DNA of 8,353 nucleotides from Nitrosomonas eutropha (lineage in GTDB: Bacteria; Pseudomonadota; Gammaproteobacteria; Burkholderiales; Nitrosomonadaceae). The notes under the pieces were generated by a model. It did not search any database and was not told the DNA's origin. It was given only the letters and a program-made list of their open reading frames with translations. The stretch lies in contig JACTML010000187.1 of assembly GCA_014584635.1 (NCBI GenBank), positions 1-8,353 of the forward strand, written 5' to 3'. A program made the position numbers and the translations under genes. This document shows, piece by piece, positions 7,847 to 8,353 of the stretch; position 1 is the stretch's first letter, and each line of letters starts with the position of its first letter.

Positions 7847-7933
7847 TTAAAACGTAACCCCAAGCCCGCCAGCTATTACACTTCCCAAAAACAGCATCCA
7901 AAGCATTCCCTTTCGTCTTATATACTTCTCCAC
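7847..7933 (-). CDS. Possible 28-residue hydrophobic small protein (uncertain)
   Basis: A minus-strand frame from a GTG at 7933 to TAA reads VEKYIRRKG, then a hydrophobic glycine-containing tail LWMLFLGSVIAGGLGVTF. A charged, basic N-terminus followed by a single hydrophobic stretch is the pattern of a small membrane protein. Against it, no ATG begins the frame (internal ATGs give 19 residues or fewer), no Shine-Dalgarno sequence precedes the GTG, and the frame stays open only a further 12 codons upstream to a TAA. It overlaps the presumed promoter area of the ICMT-like gene. It could be a real small gene, a remnant of a longer one, or chance; I do not recognise it. Confidence 0.22.
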   Translation of the reverse strand: MEKYIRRKGMLWMLFLGSVIAGGLGVTF

Positions 7934-7996
7934 ATCGGGTATGTTATGTTCAGCAGATACCCTGATTCTTTACTCCAGCAAATTTATCGGGTCGCC

Positions 7997-8353
7997 ATGA
8001 GCCACAATATTCATCGTCCACGCACATTAATTCCACCGCCCGCTCCCTACGCGATCGCCATACTGATTGGTTGGTGGATCGATCGCAATATCCAGCCATT
8101 TGGCTGGGGTCTGGATGCAACACTTCATCCACTGGGCTGGCTAAGTATCATCGCAGGGCTGGCGTTGCTTGCCTGGACAACCCTCACCCTCTGGACTCAT
8201 CGAACAACTGTCAATCCCTACAAGGCTGTTTCTACTCTATGTACTGCCGGTCCGTTTCGTTACAGTCGCAATCCGATTTACCTCGGCGATTGGCTGATTT
8301 TTATCGGCACTTCAATATTGCTATCAACCTGGTGGCCACTGTTCTTTTCACCA
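7997..8353 (+). CDS. ICMT-family (isoprenylcysteine carboxyl methyltransferase-like) membrane protein, N-terminal part, cut by right edge
   Basis: 119 codons are visible and the frame is open at the window end. After a short basic N-terminus (MSHNIHRPRTLIPPP) come hydrophobic segments at about 16-28, 46-66 and 97-117, so it is a multi-pass inner-membrane protein. The family signature TVNPYKAVSTLCTAGPFRYS (71-90) runs directly into RNPIYLGDWLIFIG (91-104); in this family the region leads into the S-adenosylmethionine-binding C-terminal part, which lies outside the window. Eukaryotic ICMT methylates prenylated cysteines; bacterial homologues are common but their substrates are mostly unknown, so methyltransferase activity is inferred from family only. 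The start is uncertain: neither the ATG at 7997 nor an in-frame ATG at 7946 (adding 17 residues) has a good ribosome binding site. 7997 was chosen because homologues usually have only a short lead before the PPP block. Its upstream neighbour is divergent. Confidence 0.85.
   Translation, partial: MSHNIHRPRTLIPPPAPYAIAILIGWWIDRNIQPFGWGLDATLHPLGWLSIIAGLALLAWTTLTLWTHRTTVNPYKAVSTLCTAGPFRYSRNPIYLGDWLIFIGTSILLSTWWPLFFSP

Larger units (their letters stand above)
7596..7996. other. Divergent spacer between the small exported protein and the ICMT-like gene
   Basis: About 400 bp hold no confidently called gene. I see a small dyad at 7633-7651 (ACCTGA, 7-nt loop, TCAGGT) in the presumed leader of the minus-strand gene. 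A 5-bp pair lies at 7722-7726/7742-7746 (GCCGA/TCGGC), and CCGGTTT (7694-7700) is inversely repeated as AAACCGG (7759-7765). A TATACT at 7921-7926 could be a -10 box for the plus-strand gene but lacks a matching -35. The plus strand from about 7831 to 7935 is rich in C and A and poor in G. Promoters for both flanking genes must lie here, but none is convincing. A possible 28-codon ORF is listed separately. Confidence 0.6.

Noticed and set aside
7950..8132. 60-codon minus-strand ORF opposite the ICMT-like gene
   Set aside because: The plus-strand frame has a clear family signature and membrane segments; the reverse frame is a shadow without a ribosome binding site.

Overview
The window looks like an ordinary chromosomal core segment of a betaproteobacterium, most probably a Nitrosomonas-type ammonia oxidiser. 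This rests on the rplU-rpmA-obgE-proB gene order common in betaproteobacteria, a glutamate-cysteine ligase of the Acidithiobacillus ferrooxidans/proteobacterial type, moderate GC content, and protein sequences that read like those of Nitrosomonas from memory. No database search was possible, so the genus is an inference.

From right to left, the minus strand carries rplU (L21), rpmA (L27), a 12-bp-stem terminator, obgE (ribosome-assembly GTPase), proB (glutamate 5-kinase), a YheT-type alpha/beta hydrolase, and the N-terminal 257 codons of a PhoR-type sensor kinase that runs off the left edge. rplU has a perfect TATAAT -10 box and a leader of only about 20 nt. The terminator after rpmA should separate abundant ribosomal-protein mRNA from the low-abundance obgE-proB-hydrolase-phoR message, either by partial read-through or because obgE has its own promoter.

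Divergently, on the plus strand, gshA and gshB form a two-gene operon that overlaps by ATGA and encodes the complete glutathione pathway (gamma-glutamylcysteine, then glutathione). It is driven by an extended -10 promoter. The operon ends at a perfect 22-bp inverted repeat with a single central base. That repeat also serves a convergent minus-strand gene for a small secreted two-cysteine protein that is weakly HdeA-like.

About 400 bp follow with no confidently called gene, apart from a possible 28-codon hydrophobic ORF. Last is the start of a plus-strand isoprenylcysteine carboxyl methyltransferase (ICMT)-family membrane protein, cut by the right edge.

I see no rRNA, tRNA, insertion sequence, CRISPR array, phage gene or obviously transferred island. 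The least explained parts are the small two-Cys exported protein, the tiny ORF, the ICMT-like gene and the spacer between them. I found no convincing new multi-gene system.
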